A stretch of DNA of 64,000 bases from Dermatophagoides farinae. Lineage: Eukaryota > Arthropoda > Arachnida > Sarcoptiformes > Pyroglyphidae. Below, piece after piece: positions 61,159-64,000 of the stretch. A model generated the notes under the pieces. That model saw only the letters and a list, made by a program, of their open reading frames with translations. It was not told the origin of the DNA and searched no databases. How positions within the stretch are numbered: position 1 is the stretch's first letter; each line of letters starts with the position of its first letter. The stretch spans positions 4,550,001 through 4,614,000 of the forward strand of contig NC_134680.1 in assembly GCF_024713945.1 (NCBI RefSeq). Reading direction: 5' to 3'. The position numbers and the translations under genes were made by a program.

Positions 61159-61598
61159 CGTGATGGGTTGTTGAATTGTTGTTTTACAATAATTATCGAA
61201 AATATTAGTGACAAATTGTAAATTCTTCAATACACACACACACACAAATATACAGCCAGCAACAACAACACAAGCACAACGAATCCATTCGAATGAATGA
61301 TATTGTTACATATATTTGAATCGATACTATCGAATTGTATCGTTCGTTACTTCGATAGCAGAAAAAATTCAAACTCTTAATTCGTTGCAAAATGAAAAAA
61401 AAATTTATTAATCATCAGTTTCGTTTAATTTCACAAGTAATTAAAAAATCTATTTAGATTAATGAAATAAACTAAATTAATATATTGAAAATTAGATGAT
61501 CAAAGGAATCAAAAATGTCGAGAATGAACGAACGATCGAATGAAAGTTTAAAAAAAATGAGAATCAAATTTGAAGATCATTCAACAATGCAGTGGATT
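61159..61598. other. Short intergenic region between two minus-strand genes
   Basis: 440 bp holding the MED7 5' flank (a (CA)n run at 61231-61246) and the 3' flank of the second zinc-finger gene. No gene is seen. Confidence 0.5.
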
Positions 61599-64000
61599 TT
61601 AGAAATAATTTTCAGTCAAATGTTGTTGCAATTGATTGGATGCAGAATTTTGCGTTTGATTTGGATTATTTGCCTGTTGTTGTTGCGTATTTGGATTATT
61701 ATTAGCTGCCGATTGTTGTGGTGATGATAATTGTTGTTGTTGATTGCTCGCCTCCATAATCATTGTTTGGGCAGCAGTTTGTGCTTGTTGTACAACAATT
61801 GAATCATTATCACCATTTCCGTTGCCACCATTATTATGGGAACTACCATTGTTGGAATTGTTACCACTACCGGAAACATGTTGTTGTTGTGCGGCTAAAT
61901 TTGCTGCAGCAGTAGCAGCTACAACAGCTGCTGCCGCTGTCTGTTGTGAATAATTTTGTTGTTGCTGTTGTATCTGTCGCTGTAATTGATTCAATTGATT
62001 CTGTAATAATTGTGGATCAGTAATCGATTGATTCATTCGATGGCCATGTTGCTGTTGTTGAGGATGCTGATGTGAATGATTTGATGGTGATTTAGCCGAA
62101 GATTGTGTTTGTGATATTATCTGTTGTTGTTGTTGAACGAGAACTAAATTCTGCTGTTGACCATTACTTCCAGATTGTTGTTGCTGCTGTTGATGATGAT
62201 GACTTTGATTCTGACTAAGATTTGTACCAATATTTTGTTGGCCATTTAGTTTATTCGATGATGATCGACTATTATTATTATTATTTGATGACGATGAAGA
62301 TGTTGATGATATTGTACTCGAAGTTTGTTGTAGCTGTTGCGAATTATTATTGCCACTATTATAATTATTATTATTAATATTAATATTGTTATTATTATGT
62401 GTTTTTTGATGATTACGTAAATCTTCTGAACGTGAATAACGTTTTGGACATCCCGGATAATTACATGGATATGGTTTTTCACCGGTATGTGTATTCATAT
62501 GTCGCCGTAGATGATAATTATCATTAAAACGTTTATCACAATTAGGCCATTGACACATGTATGGCCTTTCACCGGAATGTGAATAATTATGGCGATTCAA
62601 TTTATAGCTTGTTGGAAATGTTTTTAAACATGTTTCACATTTATATGGCCGTTCCATTCCTATAGGTAAAGATAATTAATCAATATTTTCATCAATCAAA
62701 AAAAAAAAAAAAATTTACAGAACTTCGGAACAACTTACGTTTTAAATCATTCGGAGATTTTGTTGATTGCTGTTGATGTTGTGAAATGTTATGAATTTGA
62801 TGTTGATGTTGCTGCTGCTGATGATGACCATGCTGTTGATGGTGTTGTTGTTGAAGATGATCTACATTAAATTGTCCAATTGATGGAAAAATTTTTGATG
62901 ATTGATGTGATAGATTAGCCAATGATGATTGCTGATGCTGTTGTTGTTGTTGATGATGATTTGGATGTGATCTTGTTGTATTTGTTAAATATTGTTTCGT
63001 AGATGATAATGTTGATTCATTCGATTGATGCATTTTCATTGAAGATGATGATGTTTTATTCATTTGATGAATTTTTCCTGATGATGATGATTGAATCGAT
63101 TGTTTTAAACATTGATTATTATTCTGTAATTCAATACTAAGTAGTCGTTTTTTTGATTCGACAATCTTTTGATTCATTGTTTCAATCTGTCTATAAAGCT
63201 GTGTATTTAATTGGGTTTCTTGTTCCTCTTCGATTCTTGCATTCAATAATGATGATTGCAACATACTATAAATATATTCATTATCTAAATTAGCCACATT
63301 AATATATGGCTCTAGATCGGTGAAACAGATCCACGAAAATTCCAATAATAATTGATAATCGGCGAATGAATTTCGTAGCTTATATAAAACATTGAATATT
63401 AATAATGATATTAAAAATACATTATTCTCTTTGATATTGACCAATGAAAATGTCGTTCCCTCTGTATGTACAAATACAAAAGAGTTATTTTCATTAAATT
63501 AAAATTTCATCATCATTACCGTTTGTTGTTGTCGATGGAAATAATTCATAGATAAAACTTTTATCCAAATAAAATTGCAACATCCAATCACGTATAAGTA
63601 ATATTAACATCTGTACATGTTGTGATGATTGTTGTTGTTGTTGTATGATGGTTGTTGTTGTTGTTGTTGTTTCCAGATCATTATTCTCCAATTTAATACG
63701 TAATAGATTATTATTTTCAATAAATTCAATCAATACATTTATCTGTTGTAGATAAAGAACATTTTGATTATTCAATTTTAATTGCTGCTGCTGTTGTTGT
63801 TGTTGTATGCCCAAAACAACACCATCATTATTATTATTATTATCACCATTAGCATTAATAAGCAATGAATTTGGCCGAAAATACTGTTCAAATTTTGATA
63901 TAATAAAACCTAAACGTGGAATTGCTGACAAATCAATCAATGTTTGTGGTTCTTTAAATAATAAAAATTCTATTGATTGTTGTTGTTGTTGTTGATGATG
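61599..64000 (-). CDS. Three-finger C2H2 zinc-finger protein 2 with a long helical N-terminal region, runs off the right edge
   Basis: Three exons are visible: at least 64000-63520, 63461-62739 and 62659-61599, joined in phase by 58- and 79-nt introns. The upstream part has poly-Gln plus non-repetitive hydrophobic helices (LIDLSAIPRLGFIISKFEQY, HVQMLILLIRDWMLQFYLDK, then SFADYQLLLEFSWICF) and a coiled coil (NTQLYRQIETMNQKIVESKK). I do not recognise it. Three fingers open the last exon: YKCETCLKTFPTSYKLNRHN, YMCQWPNCDKRFNDNYHLRR and YPCNYPGCPKRYSRSEDLRN, with HTGEKPY linkers. A Gln/Asn/Ala-rich tail of about 260 residues follows. The fingers and the phase-1 intron before them match the gene at 51937-53663. 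Either this is one transcription factor, or two genes whose exons happen to be in phase. Confidence 0.75.

Overview
The window is nuclear DNA of a compact, very AT-rich arthropod genome. The codon use, the many GAT/CAA/AAC codon runs, the 57-98 nt GT-AG introns (one of 223 nt) and the gene set (arthropod-type gustatory receptor, tandem ELOVL elongases, tandem SLC17 transporters, ankyrin ILK, MED7, HEXIM, NonA-like DBHS protein) fit a mite, probably an acariform/astigmatid mite of the house-dust-mite type. The taxon is an inference. I see no bacterial, organellar, CRISPR, tRNA or rRNA signal, and no recognisable retrovirus-like or Polinton-like fossil.

Layout. 0-6 kb: the end-truncated start of an RBR-type RING E3 gene (-), a secreted M28 metallopeptidase (+, 4 exons) and an intronless ENTPD5/6-type nucleoside diphosphatase (-). 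6-13.2 kb: a long 5' region, two tandem intronless fatty-acid elongases and the GET3/TRC40 ATPase. 13.4-20.8 kb: three minus-strand genes, namely a gustatory-receptor-like 7TM protein, a DBHS (NONO/NonA) RNA-binding protein and the JmjC protein KDM8/JMJD5. 20.8-33.7 kb: an accessory-looking block with four tandem SLC17-family transporters (called A, C, B and D in map order). Copy A is split by a 2.03-kb insertion flanked by a perfect 13-bp duplication. 33.7-41.1 kb: a gene-poor, homopolymer-rich stretch with one striking hairpin. 41.1-50.5 kb: a very large HEXIM protein, an MRG-family chromodomain protein and a secreted RNase T2 whose frame is broken or rescued by a 22-nt GT-AG segment. 51.9-64 kb: a three-finger C2H2 protein, an AASDH-like adenylation/carrier/beta-propeller protein with two apparent 1-nt frame breaks, ILK, MED7, and a second three-finger C2H2 protein that runs off the window.

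Functional themes. HEXIM (P-TEFb inhibition), MED7 (Mediator), the MRG protein, KDM8 and the DBHS protein are all nuclear gene-expression factors, but they are scattered housekeeping genes and not an operon-like unit. The two tandem families (ELOVL and SLC17) are lineage-level expansions. The most unusual part is the SLC17 block: segmental duplication (A and B), later insertion into A only, an A-D conversion mosaic inside exon 2, and a foldback 42-bp minisatellite inside the inserted DNA.
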